DNA of 64,000 nucleotides from Flammulina velutipes (taxonomy: Eukaryota > Basidiomycota > Agaricomycetes > Agaricales > Physalacriaceae): positions 62,001 through 126,000 of the forward strand of contig JAALGH010000021.1 of NCBI GenBank assembly GCA_011800155.1, in the 5' to 3' direction. The translations under genes and the position numbers were made by a program. Each line of letters opens with the position of its first letter. The stretch's first letter is position 1. The notes beneath the pieces are model-generated. The model was given only the letters and a program-made list of their open reading frames with translations. It searched no databases and was not told where the DNA came from. Shown in pieces: positions 10,275 to 22,200 of this stretch.

Positions 10275-13264
10275 ATGGCGAAGGCGGACGTGCAGCCACG
10301 CGCCACATCGCGTGGCATTGGAATTGGAGATATCGTGCCCAATATTCTGGCAGGAACGAGATTACCCCTCTTGCAATTCTTCCTCCCCTCCGCACCAGAG
10401 ACAGTCATGGCGCGTACGGACAGTGTCCTCGTCGAACACGGCAAAAATCAGTCGGCGGGCAAGGAGAACACTGCGGTGAAACACAAGAAGAAGAAGAAAA
10501 ATGTTTTGTCGAAGGAGGAGCGGCTGCGACGGAATAAGAAGGGATGGATGGACGGTCTGCGTGAGAAGGTCTTTCTCCCCCTCGTGGATGAGTACGCAGA
10601 CGCTCGTCTATGTGGCTCAAAGGCGGAGAAAACGAAGATGCGGGAGATTTTGAACAAGTTCCATTTCTGGTTCCCGTACCCGCTCAAAGACCACGAAGAG
10701 CCTGCTGAACTGGCACCATACGACCCTCACTATCTCGCACCCGAGGGCGACTTGGAATACGAGGCGGCGAAGGGAGCTCATTTGCAGACGTACAACAGGG
10801 TGCGTTTTATGTTTTACTGTGGGAACAGAGCTCCATCTGACGTTGATGTCTACAGCGCGTGAAGGCCTGGATAGTGTCGCGCCTCCCAAAGTCGGACACG
10901 CCGGATTTGAAAGCAAAGACAGCGCTCGCCGAACCTTTCAATATTTTGATGGCGCGTCTGGCGAATAAGACCAAGCCTTCTCGCGGGCGGTCGGCTCAGC
11001 AGCAATGGCAGAAGGCGAACTGGATAACTGGGGCCATGGTCGAGACCGAGGTGTTGGAGGAGTGGCGCCGCAAGACGGGATGCTCCCTGTCTTCGGGTGT
11101 CATCCGTGCGGAAGGTGACGGGTCCGATGAGGAGGAGGAGGAAGGGGGATTGTCGTCAAGAGGCCCAGACGACGACGACGAGAAACCCACTTATCCAAGC
11201 ATTGATTTCATCGCCAAAGTGACTGGTCGGCTGTTCAAGGCGCTACCAGAAGAGGAACGAACCCGTTGGAGGGATGACGCGCGGGAACAGGCGCGCTTGG
11301 AAAAGGAGGAATACGAGGCCTACGTCCGCCAGCCGTTGGCAGGCGATTCAACTTCTCGAGCTATGTATGTATGAGTGGATGATTTTCGCAAAATATGGCT
11401 GACCTTACCTTGTAGGTGCGTCCGGAATGCCCCCGAGTTTGTAAGCAAGATCAACAGAGGCATCGAAATGTCTAGCTCGTTGAGGCTCACTACTCTGGCG
11501 GCGGGCCCTATGGCTCGTAAGAAAGGGGACATCGGTTTTTTTATGTGAGCACTCACAATTGCGAGCAACGCCAGACCTAATTGTCCTACATATAGGGTGA
11601 CAACTTCGACGAATCGAGCTGCGGTGCCGATGTCGTTCCAGGAATGGTACGGGGAAGAGAGGATGAATGCCTTGATGGAGGCGTACAAGGAATGGACGCA
11701 GTCGTGTTTGACTCCAGGCGAGGTCGACCAGGTGATGGGAATTGCCCCCGCGGACGCGCAGTTTGTCGAGTCTTACTCAGGATCCTTGGGAAAGGGCTTC
11801 ACTACAGACGACAAACGGAGCGGCGGGAAGACGCAAGCGCCATCTCGGTTTGCAGTGCGCACGGAGGTCGCGCGTGCAGACGGTGACACAATCCCGGACG
11901 CAAATATTCTGCCGGAACAATCCACGAGGGGGAAAGGGAAAGCAAAAGAAAAACCCGCCCCCCGAAAAGCTGCGCGCAAGAACTCTGGACAGGAATCCGA
12001 AGCCGACGATTCTTCCTCTTCCGACAACGATGGTGGCCATGCGCACTGGAGTGCAGAGTCATCGTCCGAGGATTCTGCCATGGACAGCACTACCTCCAAT
12101 AACAACACGGATGACGACAACCCCGATGAGATGGCCGTAGTGAAGCAGATCAAGCGTAAGAGGAGGGAAAGGAAAGAGCAGAGAAGACGCAAGAGAGCAA
12201 CCCGTGACGAGGAGCCATCGCGCAAGTCGTCGAGGAAAACGAAGGCAACGTCCCAGATGACTCAGCAGCAAATGAATGTTGAGTCGGACGACTTGGTACC
12301 TCCAGAGACACCAATGGACATCGATGGCGACTGTGTCGGTGTTTCCCTCGCTGCTGGAGCCGATTCCCTCGCTGCTGGAGCCGATTCCCTCGCTGCTGGA
12401 GTTGAATCCCTTGCTCGGGATGACGTCTCCACTACGGCGGATCCACAATCGGGAGACAAATACATCAGAGAGCCGCCAGCTGCAACGGCAACACTGACGC
12501 CTATGAGCGCTCAGCGGACGATGGATGCGCCCCCCACTACTGTCAAGGCGCTTCCTAGTTCTGCGACGAGGCGGGCTGATCCGGACGACTCTGCTATACG
12601 GGACATTATCATGCAGTTGTCTCCCGATGTTCGACTTGGCGTGGAGAAGGGCTTCCTTAAGGTAGCGAGCGGCTTGGGGGACCTGCGTGGAATGCTGGAT
12701 TGCGGAAAAGCGGGGTTGGAGTTCTTGGTGTTGCCTTTCAACGAATTTTGGCAGGCGGAGGGTTCTGAACAGCTCAGGAGCGCAATGGAGGCTCTGATTG
12801 GCATCGAGACGATCCTACTAGACGGGTTTGTGAGTGATACGAAGGGCAGAAAAAAGGCGGTCATACCGGTGGCAAAGAGACCTCAGATAGTGTCTGGTTG
12901 GATTGGGATTGGTCGGTGCCGAGTGGGAAGTTCTGGCTGCCCTAAGCCGCGTATGGTCATCAAGCGAGAGGGCTTGGAGACATTTGTGAAGGCCTGGAAT
13001 GCGTGGTGGAGGGCTCTACAACCTGATTGGCGCGTTAGCGTGGACGGAGAGGGCAGGTGGGACCGGGAGTCGTACGGAGATGATTGGCATACATTGACCA
13101 TTCCAGGTCAAAACGGATTGCTCAGCGTGGTGGCGACACTGTCATGGTGGGGCTCCGCGGTCAAATTGGCAGAGGAGGGCGAAGCAGAGTGGTTGGAAGC
13201 GGTGACGGACGTAGAGTGGATGATGACAGGTTTACTCGGGGCGCTGGAAGGACGTAACACGTAA
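10275..13264 (+). CDS. Large acidic/basic protein with HMG-box-like region, four exons
   Basis: I do not know a function for this family. The start is the ATG at 10275, or possibly an in-frame ATG at about 10408. Introns at about 10800-10855, 11363-11415 and 11546-11594 all keep frame and give roughly 900 residues. A Lys-rich segment (KHKKKKKNVLSKEERLRRNK) precedes a domain rich in Trp and Phe. After an Asp/Glu run comes a helical stretch, GRLFKALPEEERTRWRDDA, that resembles the second half of an HMG box. The middle is disordered, with alternating acidic and Lys/Arg clusters and three 7-residue repeats (SLAAGAD) at about 12350-12412. The C-terminal domain is Trp-rich (WRALQPDWRVSVDGEGRW). No lesion is seen. 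It is probably nuclear and chromatin-associated, inferred from composition. Confidence 0.65.
12350..12412 (+). repeat. 21-bp coding tandem repeat (three copies)
   Basis: The sequence TCCCTCGCTGCTGGAGCCGAT is repeated twice and followed by a third, diverged copy. Together they encode SLAAGAD, SLAAGAD and SLAAGVE. The repeat lies in the disordered middle of the surrounding gene and leaves the frame unchanged. Confidence 0.85.
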
Positions 13265-13460
13265 GATGGGCAGAGGGTTGTGCGTGCTCATGCCGTAGAG
13301 TAGAAAGTTGATGTATTACGTTCTGTATGGCTGGATTGAGTAGCGTAGATAGTGGCCAGAATAGAGATGATGAAGAGAAGTGCGAGAAAGGACAGAGATC
13401 AATGTCTTGGCAGGTACAAGACGTTGCCACGGCGGCTTTTGCCGGAATCTAGGATGTCGA

Positions 13461-13743
13461 TTATTTTTCTCCAAGTTCTCTGTGTGGCGCACGCGGGAGT
13501 GCATTTGGTTTATTTTTCTCCAAGTTCTTTGTGTGGCGCACGCGGGAGTACATTTGGGTTGTATTCATATGGTAGGTATCAGGGCTGGCGGCGGTGGGAA
13601 AATACGGATTAATGTAGGGTATTGTCGGGGAAGGTATTGTGTGGCGCACGCGGGAGTACATTTGGGTTGTATTCATATTGTAGGTATCAGGGCTGGCGGC
13701 GGTGGGAAAATACGGATTAATGTAGGGTATTGTCGGGGAAGGT
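13461..13743. repeat. Composite tandem repeat (49-bp unit then 108-bp unit)
   Basis: A 49-bp unit starting TTATTTTTCTCCAAG occurs at 13461 and 13510. The second copy runs into a 108-bp unit starting GTGTGGCGCACGCGGGAG at 13531, which is repeated at 13639. The two 108-bp copies are nearly identical. All copies share the core GTGTGGCGCACGCGGGAGT. The array lies just downstream of the stop at 13264 and outside any called gene. It could be a minisatellite or the subterminal part of a mobile element. Confidence 0.85.
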
Positions 13744-14189
13744 AATACGCTGGGTCCGGAGCAAGGAAAATTGCGCTGCCCGTATGTTCAATGTATGTGT
13801 GGCGCATGGAATGGGTCACGTCAAAGGGCTGGAAGTACACCAGCGTTAGATTTTGTTATGCCTCGATGAATCGATATCACGCTAGACGATTTTGCCCCGC
13901 GCTAGGGATCCCGGTGCGCTGCTGGTTGAGTGCGCGGCATCGCGGCAGCTGGTGGTGGGGGGCGCCGAACGGCATCGACGACGGTCCTTTTAGAACGATG
14001 GCAGTGCGGCATTATGTACGGTGCTTTTAGCGCACGCCAGCGCAGAATATCCCGACGGGGATAGTCTAAATGGAGTATGTCCCGAAGGGGAACACTGGTG
14101 TACCTTGTGGCTGTGTCAATGGGATGCTGCCCAGGATTTGGCTCCGGCTGCACCGGCTACCGCCCGGACTTTTTGGCTAAAAGTTACCA
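13744..14189. other. Intergenic region, no gene seen
   Basis: This lies between the tandem array and the stop of the next minus-strand gene. Open frames on both strands are short and lack splice support. Nothing further is identified. Confidence 0.4.
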
Positions 14190-15127
14190 CTATGGCTCCA
14201 AGGACTCATGCAAGCCCTCAAGCAGTGGCTGCAAGGTACCTGCAATACCATCTAACGCTCTGAACGAAGATTAGACGTCTGCATATGGGGCTCAGAATAA
14301 GTGAACGTACTTCTGCAACTCTGTTGGCTCCAGGCGATGCAACGGCTCCCTAGCGCTCTCTTTGTCGTTCGCGCGTTCTGCCTTTTCCTCGTCTGAGGCC
14401 TTCTTCCAGTGTTTCTGCTCGGCCTTGTCGAGAGTGGAGAAATGCTTGTCCACCCATTTGTTACGAGCAGGGAGGCGCTGGGTTTTGGCGGACAGTCCAC
14501 TGGCAGCGAACCATGGATTGAATCCCGCGTCAATGGTCGCCTTGTTCGCCTTGGCCCAAAGTTGTTCGGGAGTCCGTGAACGCTGGAGTTCATCGACATT
14601 GACATCGCTGACCTTGGCCAAAATTGCCGCGATAGGATTGCTGCTAATTTCCTTCTTCGTCATCTTGCAAATGGGTTCGGCTTTGCTGTATCGATGTGCG
14701 AGCCACTTGGGAATGGCCTAGCGACATGTCGCGTCAGAAAATACGATAGAAAGTGGAGGGGAGGAACATACCGACTGGAGGCGGGCAATGGCCTCCTGCT
14801 TGAGGCATAGAGTTCCCAGAGGTAATAAGGCCTCCGAGCAGAGGTTGGCGGCCGTTGGCTCCGCATCCATTTTGAGGTACCACGTATACTTGGCCAGATA
14901 TTCGTTGACGACAGAGGCGGCATATTCGGTGCCATGGTGGGTGCCACAATTGCGAGCAGAAGTATAGGGAGAGAGGTAGTTTTCCAGCCACGTCAGACGC
15001 GAGCCCTTCGCCCAGCATCGGACAAACGGCTTGACTTCCGTGATATAGGGTGGTGGTGGAGACCTGCAAATGGAACAATCAGAACACGCGTGGAATCATA
15101 ACGTTATCGGACTCACTCAGCCGCCAT
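14190..15127 (-). CDS. Hypothetical protein, multi-exon, unknown family
   Basis: From the ATG at 15127 (MAAESPPPPYITEVKPFVRC) I can join four exons in frame. They pass through LENYLSPYTSARNCGTHHG and a Lys-rich helical middle (ERANDKESAREPLHRLEP). The last intron runs from GTACGTTCAC near 14309 to CGTTCAG near 14261. The final exon reads ALDGIAGTLQPLLEGL and ends in a TAG at 14190-14192, for about 260 residues. No catalytic motif is obvious. From memory, related mushroom proteins continue beyond this point, so a C-terminal truncation is possible, but I cannot verify that here. It is convergent with the HMG-like gene. Confidence 0.55.
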
Positions 15128-15750
15128 ATTCAAGTGGACAGAAAGAGTAGTTTCCGTATGCGTTGAGACGCGACTAGAACACGACTTGCTATAGATGGGG
15201 GAAAATTACCAGCGACGCGACGCACCAGGAAAATAGGCAAGCCTTTCACAAACAAGGCCATATAGTCGGATCCTTTTCGGCTTGAGAATATGATCCGTTC
15301 ATCCTATATGGACCCCACCCCGTCGACAATATGCAAGGTTATGCTACATAACCTTCATTCATCGACTTCGGAGTAGCATATATGTTATCCTAGATATCAT
15401 ATACATGCACTCCCATCTTGATTTGGATACCTGGATGTAAGCGGGAATTAACGTCTCAATAATGTCTGGAGGATAATCTTAGCGGGTGGGTTTTGTTTGA
15501 ACACTCTATCAGTATCTCACTCTTGTACTTACCTCGGAAGTACCACAATGTTCATAAAATAACGTCTAGTTTCATTATCCATGAGGTTTAGCTCATTGGA
15601 GAACAACTTGAATAAATGTCTGAATAAATGTCTGAAGAACTCAGATCCGTAATATGGATCCCTTACGGATTTGTGATTTGACCCTCGACCACCAACACTG
15701 TTTCCCCCCTCCTCACCAAATAACTGCTCATGTTCGGAACTTGATTACCA
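15128..15750. other. AT-rich intergenic region with a perfect short palindrome
   Basis: No gene is seen. It contains a perfect hairpin with 9-bp arms and a 3-nt loop, AAGGTTATG CTA CATAACCTT, at about 15334-15354. It also has a short direct repeat of GAATAAATGTCT near 15611-15634. It serves as the divergent promoter space for the genes on either side. Confidence 0.5.
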
Positions 15751-16501
15751 ATGTATTTGGTCTCCTTTTGCCACCATGAACGATGTCGACTGACCCATTT
15801 TTTGCAGGGCGAAGCGCGGACGTCCGACCCTCTACCATACCGACGAAGAACGCCAGGAGGCTGCACGGGAGCGCAAACGTAGGGATTATGAAAGGTGCGC
15901 ATCTTTCTTTATCTTCTGGCTCTTTTCTCACTGCTCAAACTGATAGCCACCGCGTCCAGCGTCTCCAAGCGGCCAAGAACAACTATGATAGAAAAGCAAC
16001 GGTCCTGGACAGAAAACGTAGATCCCAAGGACCCACACCGCTATCCCCTCTCAAGTGCGTTATCATGTCCTCTCGTACTCTCATACCCTCTAACGAGTAC
16101 CCCTCCCACATAGAACTATTGATGAAAAGTTGACTAACCGCAGTCTTCGTCGTATGCGAGCCATTGACGCTCAACTGCGAGTCGCCTCTTCCAATTCCCT
16201 TGTCGGCTGGGCTGCGTCACTCGTCGTTGACTTCAAGAATCACTACCTCTTCGACCAAGCTCGCCTGGAGGTCGCCGAATGTGTCAACCGCCTCCAAAAG
16301 GACTTGGAGATTTACCAGGAAGAGCTGGACAAAATCCAGAAGGAGGCGGGGGTCATGCATCAGGCATACCAGGATGGGGTTGTTATCCGCTCTCGCCACG
16401 AGACGATGCATGGATACGTCGTGGATCTCCTCCAGCACGCTGACAAAGGCACCTTGTTAATTGCGAAGAAACAACGTACTCTCCTGTACCAAGTGGCGTA
16501 G
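15751..16501 (+). CDS. AT-hook/basic helical protein with coiled coil; start codon probably split by an intron
   Basis: The protein begins AKRGRPTLYHTDEERQEAAR, which contains an AT-hook-like KRGRP core followed by a highly basic helix, so minor-groove DNA binding is likely. The exon carrying this segment starts right after a clear 3' splice site at 15807 (branch-like ACTGAC, pyrimidine run, GCAG). Splicing from the GT at 15753 would join AT to G and create the only in-frame start, so the start codon itself appears split. Two later introns (donors near 15894 and 16057) keep frame. The C-terminal half is a coiled coil rich in Glu and Lys. The stop is at 16499-16501. The general plan resembles the 7800-8461 gene. 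Confidence 0.55.
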
Positions 16502-16740
16502 CGCAATAATCTATATCCTGCTGCACCATGCTCGTTTGTTTGGTCTGTCTGTTCCACGCTGCGCCCGCCGCATACCATTTGCGCCCACCCCGCACACTGT
16601 ACCCTGGTCCGAGAATCTCTTCGTCATCCACGACCGGCGTATTACATGTAATGTATGCTTCGCTGGCCCCTCTACTGCGATTGCGCCTCCTCAGCCGGGC
16701 TCGGATGGCGAGCGGAGTCTGATAAACCTTATTTCGCCAC

Positions 16741-16747
16741 TATAAAA
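16741..16747 (+). promoter_or_regulatory. TATA box (TATAAAA)
   Basis: A consensus TATA element lies 69-75 bp upstream of the ATG at 16816, and a pyrimidine-rich tract lies between them. This is the standard layout of a fungal RNA polymerase II promoter. Confidence 0.6.
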
Positions 16748-16815
16748 TGCGCCATCGCCCGTTTCGTCTCTTATCCCTGCTTTCTTTTCATCCAGTGCTC
16801 CATTACTCCTTCTCA

Positions 16816-18236
16816 ATGGCCAATATCTCGAAGACCAGCCGCCCGCGCAAGGCCTCCATGCCCTACCAGAAGAACAAAATTCCTTTCCCGGTCATCCGCA
16901 AGGTAAGAGTTTTTCTACGCGTCAATGTCTCTTCTTACGCGTCCTAATCATCACACAGGCGCGTATTCGGGATAAGCCGACCTCTGAGCCTTAAAAGACG
17001 CGTAAGGTCAAAGAGCAGGAGCAGACAAACACGCTCCCGCTGCCTATCCTTCCTCCGGTATGCCCTGTCGTTATCTCTCATCGTCCTATTACTGACACTG
17101 TATTTTTTCGTAGGCGTCCTTTCCCAGTGGTCGCGACTGGATGCTTTCCAGAGCTCGGCCGTATATCATCGCGAAGCAGACTGGGGACGAGGAGGAAGTC
17201 GAAGATTTCCTCTCCCGTCTGTATGTCGCCTATCGTTTGGATTTCCCCCTTGTACGCGGACTCGACGAAACATTGGAGCAGTACGAGGCGCGCCAGGATA
17301 AGGAGATTCAAGTAAGCAGCTTTCTCCAAGGTCGTTGTTTTTTGACTGACATGTTTCTAGGATACAGTGTTACCCATGCTCGAATATAGTGTCACAAAGT
17401 TTTGCATTATCGCCTCCAAAACTCCGTGGACTATTCCCGCCGTCGAAAATGTCGAAGTCAAGCCAATATCATCCATCCGCCCGCGTCCTCGTCCCGCTTG
17501 GAACGTCAAAAAAGTTGTTCCTGCCGAAACCGCCCCAGTGCTCCCAGTTCTCGCTTCGACGCCTGGGAACGAGTCCCTATCTCCCAGTCCATCCCCTTCT
17601 CTATCACCGTACCAGTTTGCGTCGCCGGCACCTACACTTTCCCCATTTTCGTCGATCGGCGTGAGCTCTCCAACCCAAGAGCTTGGATCTCCTTTCGAGC
17701 TTTCACCTCCATCGCCGTTGTGTCTTTCTCCCCGCGATGACGATGAGGTCGACGAGTTCTCGCCTTTGCCTTTGCCATCGCTGTCCCCTTTCTCTCTCTC
17801 TCCCCGCGACGACGATGAAGTCGAGTTTCGCGACGAGGCTCATTTTGACGAGTATTGCGGACACGTGATCGACGATTGGTGTCGCCCTTTCGTTGACGAG
17901 AGCTCGGCATCTGATTCAGAGGATGTCGACATGGAAGAGGCTGAGGTCAGCCAGATCCTCGGAGCAGGCAAGGAGGACACGGCAGACGGTGCCATGGACG
18001 ACGTCAAAGTCGAGAACGTCGAGGTTGAGATCAAGGTCGAGCAGGTCGAGGAGAACAAGACCAATTGGGACGAAATGGACGGTGACACTTCCATCAGGGA
18101 GTGGATTGACTCCCATAGGCGTGCAGCCGCCGAGCTTCGAGCGGAGATTGCCCGTCAGAGAAGGAATCCTGTCCAGATGGAGGACACAGCAAAGGACGAG
18201 TGGGAGTACGCCAGTCCTTGGGGCCCGGAGTTTTGA
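16816..18236 (+). pseudogene. Unknown gene broken by one in-frame TAA
   Basis: Starting at the ATG at 16816 (MANISKTSRPRKASMPYQKN), exons join in frame through four short introns to the stop at 18236. The single exception is a TAA at 16992-16994, directly after KPTSEP. The frame on either side is otherwise continuous and protein-like: a basic N-terminus, a compact domain beginning DWMLSRARPYIIAKQTGDEE, a Pro/Ser-rich middle, and an acidic C-terminal half with repeated Glu/Val motifs ending in helical sequence. A point mutation of a sense codon to TAA is the simplest reading. Read-through, or splicing around the stop, cannot be excluded. I do not recognise the family. Confidence 0.6.
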
Positions 18237-18479
18237 TCACTCAAAAATGTATACACCCATCTCTTTTGTTATCTATCCTCCTTTTTTTGTCGTCGCATCT
18301 CTTTTTTGTTATTTGCTTTCTTTATGTACATTGTAATCACTTTATTTTTGTTGTAGCTCGCGGTATATAATATGTAGTGAATTGATGTAATCAGTGTCCC
18401 GTGACCAGCCAAATATGACCACATTTGAAATTTTCTTTCTTCAACTCGAACCATCACCACCACCGTTCGCGCCCCGACC
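18237..18479. other. 3' flank and intergenic region
   Basis: T-rich sequence follows the 18236 stop. It looks like a 3' UTR or terminator and the promoter of the next gene. No separate gene is seen. Confidence 0.4.
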
Positions 18480-19107
18480 ATGACACCGTCATTGTGAGTC
18501 TACGGTGTTTTATGATTGGGCTCAGACTGATTGTATGGCAGTGAACCCTTCTTTGGCGCACGCAGAGAACTTCTGGCCTCGTTCTGGCACTCATACATGG
18601 TTGAGCGCGATACCGAGGAAACCCGGGAGATCACAGAGGTATTTGCTCGTTCAAGTGGGTTACTTTTACGCTCGTTCGGATTATCATTGACGCCATCGAC
18701 AGTCATCGTTCCTGCCTTTTTCAAGGCCTTCCCTTGGTGGTACGCAGACGACGTGGATCCTGTACCAGGCACTTTCCACACCGAAGCCAACCTGGACGCA
18801 GCCACACTTGCTACAAAGTCGGACCGCATTGAATAATTGTACCAAGTGAGTACTTCCCCCCGTGGTCCAGTTCTTTACTAACCTCGCGATGTAGAAGATC
18901 ATGACGTGGTTGGAGTACAACTGGGCGAGGCATCGTATCACTCACCGCATCATGAACTTCGAGGTGTCTTACGGCACGCGTTTCTGTGAGCACGACCATG
19001 CTGCCCCCTGCCGCACGCATGGCCCTCGTCGCGCTGTTGACGTCCCGGAGTCCGTCAATCCTTCAACCCATCTTCCACATATTCGCAATGATACAATCTA
19101 CTACTAG
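18480..19107 (+). pseudogene. Small unknown gene with an in-frame TAA
   Basis: From the ATG at 18480, an intron starting GTGAGTCTAC joins MTPS to FEPFFGARRELLASFWHS. A second intron (GTGGGTTACT...GACAG) continues into AFFKAFPWWYADDVDPVPG and ATLATKSDRIE, followed by TAA at 18834-18836. The same frame resumes immediately as LYQ, splices to KIMTWLEYNWARHRITHRI and ends at 19107. The smooth frame on both sides suggests a Glu or Gln codon mutated to stop. If the TAA is the genuine end, the protein is about 85 residues and the last exon is unexplained. No known domain is recognised. Confidence 0.5.
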
Positions 19108-19268
19108 CTATTTTACACGTACTCTTACTGTACCCCGCTATATTTGTTATCTTTTCTTGTTGTTGTAGTGCTGTAACTTGCTCTCAAAATGTATTCGCTC
19201 TGCCTGCCTTGAGAATCATGTGATTTACCAAATATGGGCCTGACTTTCAAGTCTTTGTTGATCCTACC

Positions 19269-22200
19269 ATGAAGAAGGGATGCGCGCCAAAACGAACACT
19301 CAAAGTAGTACGCGCTGACGACGATGATATCGACGACACTTCTCTTCCTGCTCGAGTGGTCGCCACCTCAGTGGATGGGCGTCGACTCCTCAGATCTATC
19401 CCTATGACCTGTGCCCGGATCGACCAAGGCCAAGCGTCCGCCAATATCGACCTCACTGGATTCCAACCTGCAACCAAGGCAAAGCCCATACAACACATAT
19501 ATGCAAACTCTGTACGTTTGCTCTCCTATACTTTCCTATATATTCTCACCATAGTTACAGGACAAGAATATGATACAATGGGTAGCCGATGGCCGTCCCC
19601 AAGAGTTCCTCTACGAGATGATATGGCTAGAGGGTAGAGGCGAGGCTGCTGGGTCTGACTGTGCGACCTGTGGCATCGCGGACGCGTGTTATGGATGCGA
19701 GGATTGTTGGGGGAACTGGTTAGAATGCGAAGACTGTGTCCTCACCAACCACAGACGCCTGCCGTTCCATCGTCTCAAGGTGCGTTTTCTTTTCCCCTGC
19801 ATCAGACCCAACTCTTTATTGACTTGGGATGCAGTTCTGGAACGGCTCTCATTTTGAGCGCCATACTTTGCAACAGCTCGGGCTCCGGCTGCAATTTGGC
19901 CACTACGACGGAGCGCCCTGTCCAAATCCTGTTCCTGCCGCGAAGGATTTCTCCATCATCCACGAACATGGCATATCAAAGGTCAACGCGGATTATTGCT
20001 GCTGTTCCAGTCGAGTACCCCGCCGTATACAGCTCTTACGCGCGGAGATTTACCCGTCGACTACTCGCTATCCGAAGACTGGTGTCACCATGCGCGCATT
20101 GGAGACGTACGAAAAACTTGCGGCTTCGGGCAAGTGCTCAATTTACGAGTACTACAACACGTTAGCCAAGATGACTGATGGGCTGGGCATTGACGTCCCA
20201 AAGGTTTGTTTTTCTAATGATATTCTTGCGGCTTTACTAATAAAACCCCCCCAGACGCGTTATAAATCCTTGTTGCGGATGAATCGTCAATACGGCCATT
20301 TAAAAATGCTGAAGCGCGGAGGACGGGGGGCAGTGCCAGATGGCATATCAACGACCAAGCCGGGCGAGCTAGCGATTCCTTGCCCCGCCTGCCCACGCGT
20401 AGGCGTTAATCTCCCGGATGACTGGAAATCTGCCAAGAAGGAAGATAGGTACGTTTGCTCGCTGATTTGACCAAATGCTGGCTGATTCATTTTATTTAGC
20501 TTCCTGTACATGTTAATTGTGGCCCTCGATGCCAACTTCCGCCTCAGCAATCTTCGTCGACTAAGCTCCGCAGACCCAGGCCTCCACACCGGAATGGCAT
20601 ATTTCTGTGGACTTGCGGATTACTTCAACTGGATTGCCCAGAATGTCACGCAAACCGATGTAAGTATCTGTTTATTTATCTTCTCTTCTGTTCGAACCTC
20701 AACTGATCTTTGTATAGATCAGTACATGCAGTGGCTTCAAGACGTTAGCCCACGCCGAGTCCAAGAATAGTACTGGGCTCCAATCGACGGGCGTAGGCAT
20801 GTGTGTCTGTGCGCGACATGAAATGATTCGGCCACTCGGTGTGGGTGATTTACAACGTGGGGAGCGGTATGTTCATTTATTCTCTACACCAATATGTTTT
20901 TAATCCATCTCCAGCTACTGTAACATGGACTGGATAGCCACGTCGGCCACACGCGACACTGGCCTCTCTGCCATTTTCTTCTCATACGATATTGTATGCC
21001 AATGGTCCATCAAATTCCTCCAACATATGCTATTGATGCCACCAGCCCAACAACTCTCGCCCGATATCAAACTTGGATACGGGGTTCCGAAATGCCATTG
21101 CGGCGGGCATAAGATGGAGTGTCAGTGTCAATTCAGCATGCACGTACAGCCGGGAGTTGGACGCACCGATGGAGAAGGAATCGAGCGGACATGGTCTAGT
21201 CTAAACCACGCCGCCTCCTCAACGAAGGAAATGCTCCCCGGAAGTCGACATGACATCCTGGACCGTCGTATGAGCTTTCACAATTGGGACAAGACTATTA
21301 ATATCGGTAAGCTCCCATGGATATGGCTTCGGTTCAAAAACAAGCAGATAACACTTTTTGCAGCGACTAGCCTCCATCAACGGGAAGCCGACGCGCTATG
21401 GGAGTACAATGTTCAAAGTACTACTCATGACGACTTTACGGCGGTGATGCCAATCGATGCTATCGCACGCTGGACGAAGCAGGTCGTCGACTGGGAGTCT
21501 GACCAAACACGATCCAATCCGTATTACCTCCCCGTTTTGCGTAAGTCTTCTTCGGTGTTCTCATATCTTCGATGTTCTGATTGATTATTAGATGCCTCAG
21601 AGGTCAATATACTCCTCAAATTGAAGGAGACGGAGCGTCTGGAAGCGCGGATGAAGACACCCCTTCACGTTGTCTCAGCAAGTGCGTGCATCGCACTTGG
21701 GCTCGTGATTGAGGACACACAGTAAGTTCACCATTGCTGTAGCTTGTTCATGTCCCATTTCTCACGTCAATCAGGCGACAGATCATCCAGCTCCTGGTTT
21801 GTGATGACAAGGACACACCGGCTGTGATCAAAGACGTTCAAAGACGTTCAAGAAAAGTGTACGGTTCTTCAACGTCACCTAGATCAGTATCGCAGCCAGC
21901 AGCAAGTTTATATGCCCTGCGTCTCGGCACTGCTGGCTGGACTCTCCGGCTCTCGCGTGGGCGACATAGAGGCAGAACAGGTCTTTCTCCTATCGGATTT
22001 GGATGACGCTGGCTGGACGACTGGTTGCCTGGGCGATGTAGCCAGCAAGGAGGCCCAGCTGCGAGAGGCCCAATGTTTCGACTCTCTGGAAACCCTTCGA
22101 ACCGTCATCAGATCTCGCCGGTCGATCACTTACTTTCGCCAGCTGAATCAGCGCTCGCAGAGACAGAACACGCGGTCATGGGGGGCTCTTCATCAACTGA

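Noticed and set aside
10996..12448. Several long minus-strand Ser-rich frames opposite the HMG-like gene
   Set aside because: They are antisense shadows of the acidic Asp/Glu coding exons on the plus strand.
13461..13743. CRISPR-like appearance of regularly repeated sequence
   Set aside because: The units are long and contiguous with no unique spacers, and the genome is eukaryotic.
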